Part shown: piece by piece, positions 1 to 9,041 of the stretch | Position numbering within the stretch: position 1 is the first letter of the stretch | How the letters are laid out: the number at the start of each line of letters is the position of its first letter | Virus record (IMG/VR): IMGVR_UViG_3300042564_001032 | Location: 1-64,000 of that record | Strand: one strand, 5' to 3' | From: a virus | DNA length: 64,000 nucleotides | Notes under the pieces: generated by a model | Told to the model about the DNA's origin: nothing | The model's database searches: none | The model's input: only the letters and a program-made list of their open reading frames with translations | Position numbers and translations under genes: made by a program

Positions 1-54
1 TTTTCATTGCCAATGACTGAAAAAGCAAAGGCTACAAACATAAAAATTAAATAA
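1..54 (+). CDS. C-terminal end of an upstream gene (partial)
   Basis: An open frame runs in from before the window and stops at TAA 52-54. The next gene starts one base later, which is typical of the tight packing of this arm. The visible 17 residues are lysine-rich and unrecognisable. An in-frame ATG at 13-15 exists but would give only a 13-residue peptide, so a truncated upstream gene is more likely. Confidence 0.35.
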   Translation, partial: FSLPMTEKAKATNIKIK

Positions 55-55
55 C

Positions 56-376
56 ATGCAACAACCTCCTAAAAAAGGATTGTTAAGTCCTAAAAGAGTA
101 AATGAAATAGCTGACTCTTTAAACAGAGAAAGTATAGCGAAGAAAAAACTTGCTTATCAACAAAGGTCTATTGGAGAAGCTACAGTAAAAAACAAAGTTG
201 CAGACAAGCAGGTAAGCGTAAGTAATTCTAAAGACATGTCAACTTGGGGTAAGACTCTAAGTGGCAACGATAGACTTAAAATTGCACAAAAAGCAAAGAA
301 AGAAGCAACAGCCGATTCAGCGAATGCTGCAAGATATAAAGCTTTGGCATTAAAAGCAATGAAAAAAAATAAATAA
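56..376 (+). CDS. Small basic hypothetical protein
   Basis: 106 residues, very rich in lysine and alanine, without membrane segments or cysteines. The composition and position, upstream of other small basic proteins and the terminase, suggest a DNA-associated or virion-associated protein, but this is inference from context only. The start is one base after the preceding stop, supporting translation coupling. I do not recognise the family. Confidence 0.7.
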   Translation: MQQPPKKGLLSPKRVNEIADSLNRESIAKKKLAYQQRSIGEATVKNKVADKQVSVSNSKDMSTWGKTLSGNDRLKIAQKAKKEATADSANAARYKALALKAMKKNK

Positions 377-389
377 GTTGAAAAAGGAA

Positions 390-521
390 ATGATTAAACG
401 CAAGGATGGTTCTGTCTCACAACGTGGATTGTGGGACAACATCCGCGCCAATGTCGGAAGTAAAAAGAAGCCAACTGCGGCAATGCTAAAGCAAGAAAAG
501 AAAATAAAAGGTAAAAAGTAA
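390..521 (+). CDS. Very small basic conserved phage protein
   Basis: A 43-residue protein starting MIKRKDGSVSQRGLWDNIRA, rich in lysine, with no cysteine or membrane segment. From memory, proteins of this pattern (KDGSVSQRGLWDNIR, then a lysine-rich tail) recur next to late genes in Bacteroidota phages. An in-frame TTG at 378 could extend it by four residues, but the ATG at 390 has a purine-rich AAAAAGGAA just upstream. Function unknown. Confidence 0.65.
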   Translation: MIKRKDGSVSQRGLWDNIRANVGSKKKPTAAMLKQEKKIKGKK

Positions 522-522
522 A

Positions 523-645
523 ATGGCAAAGGCAAAAGCAGATAGTAGGAAGATTAGTTTTGGCAAAAGAAAACTAGGTTCTGCTCAAAAAGCATTTAAT
601 AAACATACTCCTAGACCTAAAAAGTATAGGGGGCAAGGAAGATAG
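523..645 (+). CDS. Very small basic conserved phage protein
   Basis: 40 residues, about one third lysine and arginine, ending in KYRGQGR. It starts one base after the previous stop and ends two bases before the next ATG, so it sits in a tightly packed operon. Small proteins ending in this GQGR-type tail are familiar from Bacteroidota phage late arms. Composition suggests nucleic-acid contact, possibly as a minor virion component. No function can be assigned. Confidence 0.65.
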   Translation: MAKAKADSRKISFGKRKLGSAQKAFNKHTPRPKKYRGQGR

Positions 646-647
646 AT

Positions 648-1472
648 ATGGATAAGAAACCTAGAAAAATTAAACCATCTAAGTATAATAAAGGGTGGTC
701 AATTGTTAATACTGGATGGATGCCAGGTCAATCTGATATAAATGTTAGAGATAGAGCTGAATCACAAATAGCTCAAAAGCTAGGGTATCTTCAGTCAGAT
801 GAGTATAAAAGAAGGCTTGCTATGCAGGGAAATAAAGGTATCTTAGATTTGATAAAACAAAGAGCAGATGCTCTTAGAAATATAGAATTTCTTTCAAAAG
901 GGCCAGGATCTTCTAGTACACAATTTTTACGTCAATCACCACAAATAGAACTAGCTTCAGATGCTGACGACTCTGTGTTGGCACACGAAATTGGGCATGT
1001 AACTTCTGGTCTTGGTTTGTTATCAAAGAGTCCTACACAAGGGGGAGCTATGTTCCAATCTCCTTCAGAAGCTTGGCAGTTTGTTGTAAAAAATAAAAAC
1101 ATAACAAACGCTCAAAAAAAACAAATATCTGATAACTACATGTCAAATGTTAAGTACAATAATTTTATTACTGACCCATCTGGATTTGCTATTGGTGGTT
1201 TAAAGCCAGGTAAATTTGACGTACACGACATTGGAGCATTTGAAGCCAAAGGAGATTTAGATGCTGTTAGATATTTACTTAATAAAGCTGGATTAACTAA
1301 AAGATACGGACAGGACATAACAGAAGATATACTTAAAAAGGCATTGCAGAATAAAGATATCCAGAATAATAAATTCTTTAAAAGAATGAGGAGAAACTAT
1401 AGCGATAAAGATATTGTAGAGCTAAACAATACAATTGCTAAAACTGATTCAGGTTTTTCTAATCAAGCATAA
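648..1472 (+). CDS. Putative zinc metallopeptidase (HExxH), virion-type
   Basis: 274 residues with the gluzincin-type motif HEIGH at residues 113-117 inside an ALAHEIGHVTSG-like helix. A plausible third zinc ligand, Glu199, lies in the segment GAFEAKGD. There is no signal peptide, so it would act in the cytoplasm or be carried in the virion. The location among small virion-type genes before the terminase suggests a structural or procapsid-processing role, but this is inference. Peptidase activity rests on the motif; substrate unknown. Confidence 0.7.
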   Translation: MDKKPRKIKPSKYNKGWSIVNTGWMPGQSDINVRDRAESQIAQKLGYLQSDEYKRRLAMQGNKGILDLIKQRADALRNIEFLSKGPGSSSTQFLRQSPQIELASDADDSVLAHEIGHVTSGLGLLSKSPTQGGAMFQSPSEAWQFVVKNKNITNAQKKQISDNYMSNVKYNNFITDPSGFAIGGLKPGKFDVHDIGAFEAKGDLDAVRYLLNKAGLTKRYGQDITEDILKKALQNKDIQNNKFFKRMRRNYSDKDIVELNNTIAKTDSGFSNQA

Positions 1473-1481
1473 AATAAAGTT

Positions 1482-1787
1482 ATGATAGAGTATCGTGGTG
1501 AAAAATTCAGTGGTTACAATAAGCCAAAAGACGCATCAGATGGCGTACACAAAAAAGTAGTTCTTGCAAAAGAAGGAGATAAAGTACGCCTAGTTAGATT
1601 TGGAGCCAAAGGATATTCTTCTAATTATAGTGACGAGGCAAGAAAGCAATATAGGCAGCGTCACGCAAAATCAGCAAATGCATCTAAGTTATCTGCTGGT
1701 TGGTGGGCTTATCACCATTTATGGTCAAAGAGTTCTCAAGTGTATCGTTCAGGAAAAACTTCAGGCAAGGGAGAGAGATTCAAGTAG
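1482..1787 (+). CDS. DUF5872-like small phage protein
   Basis: 101 residues. The layout KVRLVRFGAKGY, then a basic stretch with RHAKS, then a tryptophan-rich end (GWWAYHHLW) resembles a family I know from phage late regions (RFG...R.RH...YW..W), probably DUF5872. The usual CxxW-type cysteines of that family are not present. Likely a minor virion or DNA-contacting protein. Recognition is from memory of the pattern, not a search. Confidence 0.6.
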   Translation: MIEYRGEKFSGYNKPKDASDGVHKKVVLAKEGDKVRLVRFGAKGYSSNYSDEARKQYRQRHAKSANASKLSAGWWAYHHLWSKSSQVYRSGKTSGKGERFK

Positions 1788-1793
1788 GTTACG

Positions 1794-1801
1794 TATATTT
1801 G
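1794..1801 (+). promoter_or_regulatory. Bacteroidota-type -7 box (TATATTTG)
   Basis: TATATTTG matches TAnnTTTG and ends 16 bases before the ATG at 1818, the spacing shared by most late promoters in this window. No TTTG is seen at the -33 position. Probably drives the GroES-like gene and the terminase block. Confidence 0.55.
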
Positions 1802-1817
1802 CGTATAACCGATAAGA

Positions 1818-2423
1818 ATGAAGCACTTATTTAACAAAATCAAGCCGATTGGCAAAAGGGTTATTGTTTACGTAGATACCCAAGAAAAAGATTCACACAG
1901 AATAGATTTAGAAGACGGGAAGTCAATAGAATTGCATATCGCCAATGAGTATTCATGGGATAGCCGTATTACAAACTTCACTCAAGGAGTTCTATTAACA
2001 GATTTCAAAAACTTAAAAGCAGGAGACTATGTATTGGTACACCACAATAGTATGTCTGACGAATGCGAGTTGGACTACCCAGGTATCCCACACACTGCAA
2101 AAGTGTTCGCAGTAGACGAGACTTTCGTGTATTTTGGTATAGATGGAGAAAAAATTATATGTATAGACGGGTATATGTTAGCCGAAAGAATATACGAGCC
2201 GATTCCCGAATCAAAAATTGGGTTAGTATTTACGAGCGAACCAAAGCAGATACCTAATAAGCTTAAGATAATTGGGAAGCCAGAATCTATAACTGACTAT
2301 GAAATTAATGATGTAGCTGTAGTATACAAGTATTCTGACTATGAAATGACGCATAATGTAGGCGGCAAAATAAAGAAACTTATCCGATTAAAATATACCG
2401 ATTGTCTTGCAAAAGAAATTTAA
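1818..2423 (+). CDS. GroES-like protein with two tandem halves (putative)
   Basis: 201 residues. The N-terminal half (about 7-130) has the layout of a GroES/Cpn10 subunit: IKPIGKRVIVYVD at the start, then LKAGDYVLVHHNS, then FGIDGEKIICIDGYMLAERI near the end, which parallels the GroES order VGDIV, EKID, and an acidic-then-hydrophobic exit strand. The second half (about 138-201) repeats the last part (INDVAVVYKYSDYE, then RLKYTDCLA). If correct it could be a phage co-chaperonin for capsid folding, as with T4 gp31. This is a pattern-based inference with moderate support. Confidence 0.4.
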   Translation: MKHLFNKIKPIGKRVIVYVDTQEKDSHRIDLEDGKSIELHIANEYSWDSRITNFTQGVLLTDFKNLKAGDYVLVHHNSMSDECELDYPGIPHTAKVFAVDETFVYFGIDGEKIICIDGYMLAERIYEPIPESKIGLVFTSEPKQIPNKLKIIGKPESITDYEINDVAVVYKYSDYEMTHNVGGKIKKLIRLKYTDCLAKEI

Positions 2424-2425
2424 AT

Positions 2426-2719
2426 ATGACCGATAAAGAAAAAATAAAGCTGTACGAAGAAGATGGTATATTAGGAGCATACTATGCGCTTAATAGAAAG
2501 CTTAATGAGATAACTAAATTATTGAATAACAACGACTTAACTCAAGTAGACATGTCTAATAAAGATGATGGAACGCTAGAGAGGGTGATGAAGTTCTTTA
2601 ATAGTGTAGGTGATATTAATGATGCAATGAAAAAGCTTAAGATAGACAACGCTTTAACAGGTGATGAAGATAAGGATAGGGCTAAACGCAAACCTTTAAT
2701 AGAAGAGCTTGTAAAATGA
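2426..2719 (+). CDS. Hypothetical helical protein before the terminase genes
   Basis: 97 residues when started at ATG 2426, two bases after the previous stop; an earlier in-frame start would overlap the previous gene. The protein is acidic and helical, with no cysteine or membrane segment. Its stop overlaps the next start (ATGA at 2716-2719), so the two are probably translationally coupled. The position just before the terminase genes suggests a packaging accessory role, but there is no recognisable domain. Confidence 0.65.
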   Translation: MTDKEKIKLYEEDGILGAYYALNRKLNEITKLLNNNDLTQVDMSNKDDGTLERVMKFFNSVGDINDAMKKLKIDNALTGDEDKDRAKRKPLIEELVK

Positions 2720-3339
2720 ACGTAGCATATATAACCAAAGACTCTACTAAAGAAGAGATTTACGAAGCATATATCAAAACCCAAAAGCTATTGAAGGCTC
2801 AAAGGCATTTGAATAAAAAGAATGCTGATAAGGTATCAGAGGTTCGTAAGCAAAAGAATGGTAAAATAAGAGAACTTGGATATAAGCTATTCAAAGCATA
2901 TCAATTAAACTACGGCTTAAATAAACATCTGCAAAATGTTCAAAGGTTTGCAGCTAACGCAAAATACAAATATAAAAAGCTTGGCATAGAAGAAGGAAAG
3001 GGTAAGATAAGAACCAAGGATTATGCTATAATAAAGATGTACTCATTCCTACTTCAGATAGAAAAAGTATCTGAAATACTAGAGATGCCACTTGATAAAT
3101 GCGCTTTCTTTTTATGGGCTGGCAGATATTCATTTTTTACTAGAGATGACTTTAAGAAAGACTTTGAGGGAGAGAGCTATAGTTTTACTAACTTTATTGG
3201 CTATGGCAAAAAGAATAACTTTATAATATCAGTATCTAGTGATAAGACAATTAAGAGGTACGCGTTAACTGCACTAGGGCTTGATATATTCAATAAAGTA
3301 GATAGATTTACCAAAAAGCATTTTAAAGTAGATGTATAA
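2716..3339 (+). CDS. Putative small terminase subunit
   Basis: 207 residues. Residues 1-80 look like a coiled coil rich in Lys and Gln. The C-terminal part (about 105-205) has a winged-helix-like order of helices and a beta wing (SYSFTNFIGYGKKNNFI, then IKRYALTALG), as in MarR-like DNA binders. It overlaps the large terminase start by eight bases. Position immediately upstream of the large terminase plus a DNA-binding-like fold make a small terminase the best guess. No diagnostic motif exists for this family. Confidence 0.45.
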   Translation: MNVAYITKDSTKEEIYEAYIKTQKLLKAQRHLNKKNADKVSEVRKQKNGKIRELGYKLFKAYQLNYGLNKHLQNVQRFAANAKYKYKKLGIEEGKGKIRTKDYAIIKMYSFLLQIEKVSEILEMPLDKCAFFLWAGRYSFFTRDDFKKDFEGESYSFTNFIGYGKKNNFIISVSSDKTIKRYALTALGLDIFNKVDRFTKKHFKVDV

Positions 3340-5359
3340 AGAAGAAGAGGTATACGGAATAAAATACAAGACGCCTAATATCCCAAAGCATGAAGATATA
3401 GACAATTGGGATATGGAACAGGCTGACCAAAAGTTCTATAAATTAGAACTTCCTGATATATTTGAAGACCTAGAATTTGATGAAGACGAGAACGCGCTAT
3501 ACTCAGATGAGCAAAGGGATTTTGTAGTAAAAGAATGGAATAAGATTAATAACGGATATTGGTTTTACAACAATGGGGTAGCTACATACATAACAGGATT
3601 GCACTATTTCTATTTAACATATTGGACGCTAGAAGATGGTAATAACCCAGATTATAGAGATGTGGATAGGAGGTACTATTACTTCCAGGACTATTGTGAA
3701 TCTATACCTCAATGCTTTGGTATAGTTCGTATTAAGAAGCGTCGTGAGGGTGCTACATCTCAAGCTACATGCTATCTTGTATGGAAATCTATTACAAAGA
3801 GAAAGTCTTTTTGTGGTATCATATCAAAGACAGGAAAGGATGCTAGTGACGCTTTCGTTTACATGGTAATGAACGGATACAGGAACCTTCCTATATTTTT
3901 CAAGCCTAGAGCAGAAGATGATGAAACTAAGACAGAGCTTGTTTTTAAAAAGAAGAAAGACAAAAGAAAGTCAAAAGCTAGAGAAAAGGGAAAGGTGTTT
4001 AATGATGACATAGGATTAGAATCAAAAATCAACTTTAAGAATACTGCACTTAACTCATATGACTCAGGTCGTGTTAGTGCTCTTCTTATGGATGAGGCCG
4101 GTAAGTGGCCTAAAGATGTTCCTGTAAATCAGTATTGGCCTATTGTTAAAAAGACGCTAGGTCGTGGCGCAATTAAAGTAGGGTTCTGTTTAATACCTTC
4201 TACAGCAAATGACGCCAAATCAGGTGGTGAGCCATATAAAGAATTATTCGATGGCAGCAACCAATTTGAGGAGTCAGTAACAGCGACAGGACTATATAGG
4301 TACTTCTGCCCTGCTTATGATGGGTACGAGGGATTTATAGACGAATATGGAGCTTCAATTATAGACGCCCCTACTGAGTCTCAAAAAAAATACATATACG
4401 AAAGGTATGGCCTTAAAATAGATATTGGAAGCAAAGATTATCTTTTAAATCAAAGGAGAATAATTACAGACAAGAAGGCTCTTTCTGAAGAGGTTCGTAT
4501 GAACCCTTTTACAGAAGAGGAGGCTTTTATGATTGACGCAAAGAAGTGCTACTTTAATGCAGATAAGATATATGACCAATTAGATTTTTTAAAAGAAGAA
4601 AGAATCAAGCTTAGAAAGGTTAGATTGTTTTGGAAAGACGATAAGAGTGTAGATTGGGCAGATGACCCTAATGGATCATGGTTGGTGTATAAGTTTCCTG
4701 AAAGAGAAATGCAGAATAAATGGGTAGAGGTAAATGGTATTAGGGTTCCGGCAAACAAGGAGATTTATAGCAGCGGGATTGACCCATTCAAATCTTCAGT
4801 TATTAGTGGGAAGGGTTCTATGGGTGCATGTTATGTATTTGAGAGATTAAATATAAAAGACCCTAATAATACGTGTATGCCAATAGCCGAATATGTAGAT
4901 AGACCTAGATTAAAAAGTCTATTCCATGAAGAGATGCTAAAGGCTGCTGTTTTTTGGGGATATAAGGCATGTTATGAAAATGACGTAGGAGACGACTTTG
5001 TTGACTACTTTTCAAATAAAGGATATAAGGGTTACTTAATGAAAACTCCAGAATCTGCTGTTGATAGGTTTAAAAGAAGGCAGGGTCCGTCTAAATATGG
5101 AGTAGCATCTTCGGATGCTTTTGCCTTGGCTAGGCAATTGGATACTTGTATAACCTACGTTGAAAACCACTGCGAAAAGATATACTTCCCGGATTTACTA
5201 GAAGAATTATTGAAGTACGACCACGAGCACAGAACTCCATTTGACCGAACAGTTTCTTTTATGATTAGTCTACTTTCTGGTGTATCTTTGGAAAACAACA
5301 AAACAGAAGTTAAATTGGCGACATTGCCTGTTAGAACATACAAGTTAGATGTAATCTAA
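3332..5359 (+). CDS. terL: Large terminase subunit (packaging ATPase-nuclease)
   Basis: 675 residues, in the usual size range or slightly long. The ATPase domain has a deviant Walker A, IKKRREGATS (134-143), Walker B ALLMDE (250-255, with the catalytic Glu255) and a coupling motif IPSTAN (288-293). The RNase H-like nuclease domain follows with acidic residues Asp484 (SGIDPF), Glu549 (CYEND) and Asp595 (SSDAFALA). It would cut and translocate phage DNA into procapsids through the portal encoded next. The motifs are directly visible and the flanking genes agree. Confidence 0.95.
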   Translation: MYKEEEVYGIKYKTPNIPKHEDIDNWDMEQADQKFYKLELPDIFEDLEFDEDENALYSDEQRDFVVKEWNKINNGYWFYNNGVATYITGLHYFYLTYWTLEDGNNPDYRDVDRRYYYFQDYCESIPQCFGIVRIKKRREGATSQATCYLVWKSITKRKSFCGIISKTGKDASDAFVYMVMNGYRNLPIFFKPRAEDDETKTELVFKKKKDKRKSKAREKGKVFNDDIGLESKINFKNTALNSYDSGRVSALLMDEAGKWPKDVPVNQYWPIVKKTLGRGAIKVGFCLIPSTANDAKSGGEPYKELFDGSNQFEESVTATGLYRYFCPAYDGYEGFIDEYGASIIDAPTESQKKYIYERYGLKIDIGSKDYLLNQRRIITDKKALSEEVRMNPFTEEEAFMIDAKKCYFNADKIYDQLDFLKEERIKLRKVRLFWKDDKSVDWADDPNGSWLVYKFPEREMQNKWVEVNGIRVPANKEIYSSGIDPFKSSVISGKGSMGACYVFERLNIKDPNNTCMPIAEYVDRPRLKSLFHEEMLKAAVFWGYKACYENDVGDDFVDYFSNKGYKGYLMKTPESAVDRFKRRQGPSKYGVASSDAFALARQLDTCITYVENHCEKIYFPDLLEELLKYDHEHRTPFDRTVSFMISLLSGVSLENNKTEVKLATLPVRTYKLDVI

Positions 5360-5364
5360 TTTTG

Positions 5365-5372
5365 TACTTTTG
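5365..5372 (+). promoter_or_regulatory. Bacteroidota-type -7 box (TACTTTTG)
   Basis: TACTTTTG matches TAnnTTTG but ends only eight bases before the portal ATG at 5381, giving an unusually short leader. No -33 TTTG is seen. It could let portal and scaffold be expressed independently of the terminase. Confidence 0.45.
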
Positions 5373-5380
5373 CTATAATT

Positions 5381-7834
5381 ATGAGCGAGAATAAACAAAT
5401 ACTTAATTTTCACCTTGGTAATTCCAAGCTGAAGAGAGATGAAAAAGAAGGCCTAAAGATATCTAAGTTTTTGCAACAGGCGTATAATAGTGGATACTTC
5501 ACTAGGAGAAACAAGAAGTTCGAGAAGAACAGAAAGTTTTCTAGAGGTAGACAGCCAATGGCAGAGTTCTTGGATTTATTGAATGTTGATGGTAAAGAAG
5601 CGTTTGTAAATCTAGATATGAAAGCTCCTGCTATCGCTCCAAAGTTCATGCAGGTTATTATAGGCGGCTTCATGAAAAGAGAAGAAAAGGTTAGAGCATC
5701 TGCTGTAGACCCAATATCTGTAGATAGAAAGGTTTATGATAAAGAGAATGCCGAGTTCAGAATGAACCATGGAGATACTGTAAAACAGATAGAAGAACAG
5801 GTTGGTCTTAAATTGATGCCAGATGGCGGCTTTACTCCAGAAGATTACGAAGAATTAGAATTATATTTTGGTCTAGAATATCAGTTACCTGAAGAGATTT
5901 TATTTGAAAAAGGCTGTGATTATGTATTTCATGACAATGGATGGCCTGTAATTAAAAGAAAGATTTTAGAAGATATATCCGAAACAGGCGTTGGAGCTAC
6001 AAAAGTTAGCGTAGCAAATACTGGTAAAATTAACATTAGAAGAGTAGTTCCTGAGAACCTATTTTACGGGTTTTCTCAATATGATGACTTTAGAGATGTA
6101 TCTTTTATAGGTGAAATTATATCTATGAAGATTGTGGATATTAGAAATAATTACCCAAACATCACAGAAGAAAAGATATATGAAATTGCTAAAAACTCTA
6201 AGCAACACACACAGACGGTTAAATGGGATGACAGGTTTAGATACTCTATTGACAGACCATATGATGATTGGACAGTAGATGTAATAGACTACGAAATCAA
6301 GACAATCGATACAATGATTTACCAATTTAAAACTAATAAGTATGGTAATCTAATTGTAGAGAAAAAAGAGAAAGCGCCACAAAGACTAGGAGATAATAAA
6401 GAATTATTGACTAGAGACATGTATGTTATATATCGTGGTGTATATATTTTGAACACAGATATAATGCTAGAATGGGGTGTAGCTAAGAATATGATTAAGC
6501 CTTCTGTAGCAAAAGAAATGGCAGACGCTTATTTCAGCTATAGCTTATATATGTTCGAGAACCTTGATTTAGAGAATATGGCTATTCCTGAAAGAATGGA
6601 AACATCTATCAGGCAGATGACATTGGCTCACTTAAAAATTCAGCAGTTAATAGCAAAGCTCAGGCCATCTGGCTTAATCATAGATATTGATTCATTGTCT
6701 GATATTAATATTGGTCAAGGTAAAGCATTGAATCCTTTAGAGCTTCAGAAAGTTTACGACCAAACAGGTAATATTTACTATAAGAGAAGAACAGAGGACG
6801 GGGAAGGAACAAATGGCCTTCCAATTCAAGAAGCCCCAAATAGCGGAAGTATAGGTCAGATTCAAGAATTGATTTTAGTATACAACCATTATCTAGACAG
6901 GCTTCGTGATGAAATAGGGGTTAACGAATACAGAGAAGGATCTGGTGTTAATCCTAAATTAGGACTAGGTGTTCAACAGGCTCAAATACAGGCATCTAAC
7001 AACGCAACAGACTTCTTGTATGATGCATATTTAAATATATATCAGCAAACAGCACTTAAGATTTCTTTACTATTATACGATTCAGTATTATATGGAGGAG
7101 AGCAGTATAGAAACTATTTAAACCCAAATAATGTAGAAGGAAAGTCATTTGATATTAAAATCGAAGTTCTTCCTGACGACAAAGAAAAGATGTTTATGGA
7201 GCAAATGATTCAGACCGCATTATCTGCTGGTATGATTGAATTTGAAGATGCATTTAGAATCAAGAGCATAAAGAATACCAAGTTGGCTGAAATGTACCTT
7301 GCAAAAGCTAAAAAGAAGAAGCAGAAAGAAGAAGCGCAAAAAGCTCAAATGAATTCAGAAATGAATGCCCAGTCTCAACAGCAGTCTATCCAAATGAAGG
7401 CTCAAATGGATGCTCAACTAGAGCAAATACAAAGCCAGGGAAAACTAGCTATTGTAAATACAGAAATGACATTGAAGAAGGATTTGTTAGAACAAGAGTT
7501 TGTTCAGTTAGCTCTTTTAAAGTCTTTTGAACTAGGTAGACCATTAAGCTCTCAGTTAGACCAAGTCGTTAACTCATATTTTGCCAAAAAGCAGCAGGAG
7601 ATGATGCAGGAAGCTATGGCTCAACAAATGATGGCACAGCAGCAGCAAGACCCTCAAGCTCAAGAAGAACAAGCTATGAGTGATGCTATTAGCCAAAAAG
7701 TTCAAGAAGAGTCTGGCCAAATAGCTAAACAAGAAGCTCAAGAAAGTGGCCCTTCCGTAACGGAAGAAGAAATGATGAATGAAGAAGAGATGCCACAAAC
7801 AGAAGAAGGCATGCAACAGCCTGAAGCTGAATAA
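5381..7834 (+). CDS. Portal protein
   Basis: 817 residues, long like the portals of Bacteroidota podovirus-type phages. It sits directly after the large terminase and before scaffold and capsid, the canonical portal position. The protein is mixed alpha/beta for residues 1-620. A C-terminal third is rich in Lys, Gln, Met and Glu and predicted to form coiled coil, ending in a strongly acidic tail; glutamine-rich stretches lie at about 665-690 and 735-765. As dodecameric portal it would form the packaging and ejection channel. Assignment rests on context, size and overall resemblance. Confidence 0.85.
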   Translation: MSENKQILNFHLGNSKLKRDEKEGLKISKFLQQAYNSGYFTRRNKKFEKNRKFSRGRQPMAEFLDLLNVDGKEAFVNLDMKAPAIAPKFMQVIIGGFMKREEKVRASAVDPISVDRKVYDKENAEFRMNHGDTVKQIEEQVGLKLMPDGGFTPEDYEELELYFGLEYQLPEEILFEKGCDYVFHDNGWPVIKRKILEDISETGVGATKVSVANTGKINIRRVVPENLFYGFSQYDDFRDVSFIGEIISMKIVDIRNNYPNITEEKIYEIAKNSKQHTQTVKWDDRFRYSIDRPYDDWTVDVIDYEIKTIDTMIYQFKTNKYGNLIVEKKEKAPQRLGDNKELLTRDMYVIYRGVYILNTDIMLEWGVAKNMIKPSVAKEMADAYFSYSLYMFENLDLENMAIPERMETSIRQMTLAHLKIQQLIAKLRPSGLIIDIDSLSDINIGQGKALNPLELQKVYDQTGNIYYKRRTEDGEGTNGLPIQEAPNSGSIGQIQELILVYNHYLDRLRDEIGVNEYREGSGVNPKLGLGVQQAQIQASNNATDFLYDAYLNIYQQTALKISLLLYDSVLYGGEQYRNYLNPNNVEGKSFDIKIEVLPDDKEKMFMEQMIQTALSAGMIEFEDAFRIKSIKNTKLAEMYLAKAKKKKQKEEAQKAQMNSEMNAQSQQQSIQMKAQMDAQLEQIQSQGKLAIVNTEMTLKKDLLEQEFVQLALLKSFELGRPLSSQLDQVVNSYFAKKQQEMMQEAMAQQMMAQQQQDPQAQEEQAMSDAISQKVQEESGQIAKQEAQESGPSVTEEEMMNEEEMPQTEEGMQQPEAE

Positions 7835-7854
7835 CAAATGAGTGATAATATTTA

Positions 7855-7862
7855 TATATTTG
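7855..7862 (+). promoter_or_regulatory. Bacteroidota-type -7 box (TATATTTG)
   Basis: TATATTTG ends 19 bases before the ATG at 7882. Likely promoter for the scaffold-capsid pair. No upstream TTTG at the proper spacing. Confidence 0.6.
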
Positions 7863-7881
7863 CAAAATAAAACAAACCAAC

Positions 7882-9018
7882 ATGACCGAAGAAAGCATTA
7901 ACCCGTTTGACGTTTCTAGTTATTCAACTCAGGACACGCAAGCAAATACTACCACGGTAGTAGAAGAAACACAGGGTACAGAATTGCCACAGCAAGAGCC
8001 TGCACCTGCGGAAGAAAACAATGAACCTGCACAACCAATTGTGCAAACAAATACCGAACCTGCACAACCAATTGTGCAAACGGAAGAAACAAATGCTCAA
8101 GGTCAAGAGCCTACCCAAACAGCAAGTTTTGAATGGGGAAACGATTTGGCCAAGCAGATATATGATAGCCTTGTTAACGGAGATGTTTCTCAAGTTGCAG
8201 ATATCATGTACGAGCAAAAAGTTCTTTCAGAACTTGATAAGATGGACGAGAATGAGGTTCTTATGCTTAAGCTAGCATACGATTATCCAGATTTAACTCC
8301 AGATGAAATACAAGAAGAGTTTCATTCAAAGTACTCTGTTGATTCAGACTTTGACGAATCTCTTTTAACAGATGAAGAAATTGCTTCAAAGAAAAAACAA
8401 ATCGAGAAGCAGCAAAAGGCCATTGCAAGAGAGATTAAGAAAGATGTGAGAGAGGCTAAAGAGTACTTGCAAACGCTAAAACAGGACATTAGTTTTCCAG
8501 ATATTCTGAGTCAAGTTCAACAGGCGCCACAGCAAAATGTGAATCCTGAAGAGTATGTGAATCAGTATTTGACAGCTCAACAAGAAGAGCAAGCGAAAGC
8601 GTATCAACAAGCTAGAGAGACATTTGAAAAAAGTGTTGAAGAAGGCTTGAGGAGTTTTGATGGATTTAACGTCAACTATAAGGACGAGGATGTCCAATTT
8701 GACGGAAAGTTTTCTCTAACGCAAGAAGAGAAAACCCAACTTCAAGACACTATGAAAGCTTTTGATTTAGAGTCTTTTTATGGTAATCGTTACTACAAGG
8801 AAGGTAAGTACGATACTAAGCAACTTGCAGAAGACATCTACTTCTTACAAAACAGAGACAAAGTTGTTAACTCTATGGTAACGCAAGCCGTTAGCAAAGC
8901 GAAAGCAGATTTGTTAAAGAGTATGAAGAATATTGACTATAGCAATTCTCCAAGACAATCAGCAGCTATAAGCTCTAATGATTACGATAAGATGGTGGAT
9001 GCGATGTTTAATATTTAA
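7882..9018 (+). CDS. Putative scaffolding protein
   Basis: 378 residues, acidic and glutamine-rich, predicted mostly helical or coiled coil (about 120-300), with a low-complexity N-terminal 85 residues. This composition, with its position immediately upstream of the major capsid gene, is typical of phage scaffolding proteins that shape the procapsid. The N-terminal region contains a tandem 11-residue repeat EPAQPIVQT(N/E) encoded by a perfect DNA repeat. It has its own promoter-like box. There is no sequence signature for scaffolds, so this is context-based. Confidence 0.65.
   Translation: MTEESINPFDVSSYSTQDTQANTTTVVEETQGTELPQQEPAPAEENNEPAQPIVQTNTEPAQPIVQTEETNAQGQEPTQTASFEWGNDLAKQIYDSLVNGDVSQVADIMYEQKVLSELDKMDENEVLMLKLAYDYPDLTPDEIQEEFHSKYSVDSDFDESLLTDEEIASKKKQIEKQQKAIAREIKKDVREAKEYLQTLKQDISFPDILSQVQQAPQQNVNPEEYVNQYLTAQQEEQAKAYQQARETFEKSVEEGLRSFDGFNVNYKDEDVQFDGKFSLTQEEKTQLQDTMKAFDLESFYGNRYYKEGKYDTKQLAEDIYFLQNRDKVVNSMVTQAVSKAKADLLKSMKNIDYSNSPRQSAAISSNDYDKMVDAMFNI
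8023..8081 (+). repeat. Two perfect 26-base direct repeats, each a hairpin
   Basis: Copies at 8023-8048 and 8056-8081, period 33. Each copy contains GCACAACCAATTGTGC, an inverted repeat of six bases with a four-base loop. They encode the repeated EPAQPIVQT in the scaffold gene. Confidence 0.85.
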
Positions 9019-9041
9019 AAAACAAATTAAAATAATTTAAG

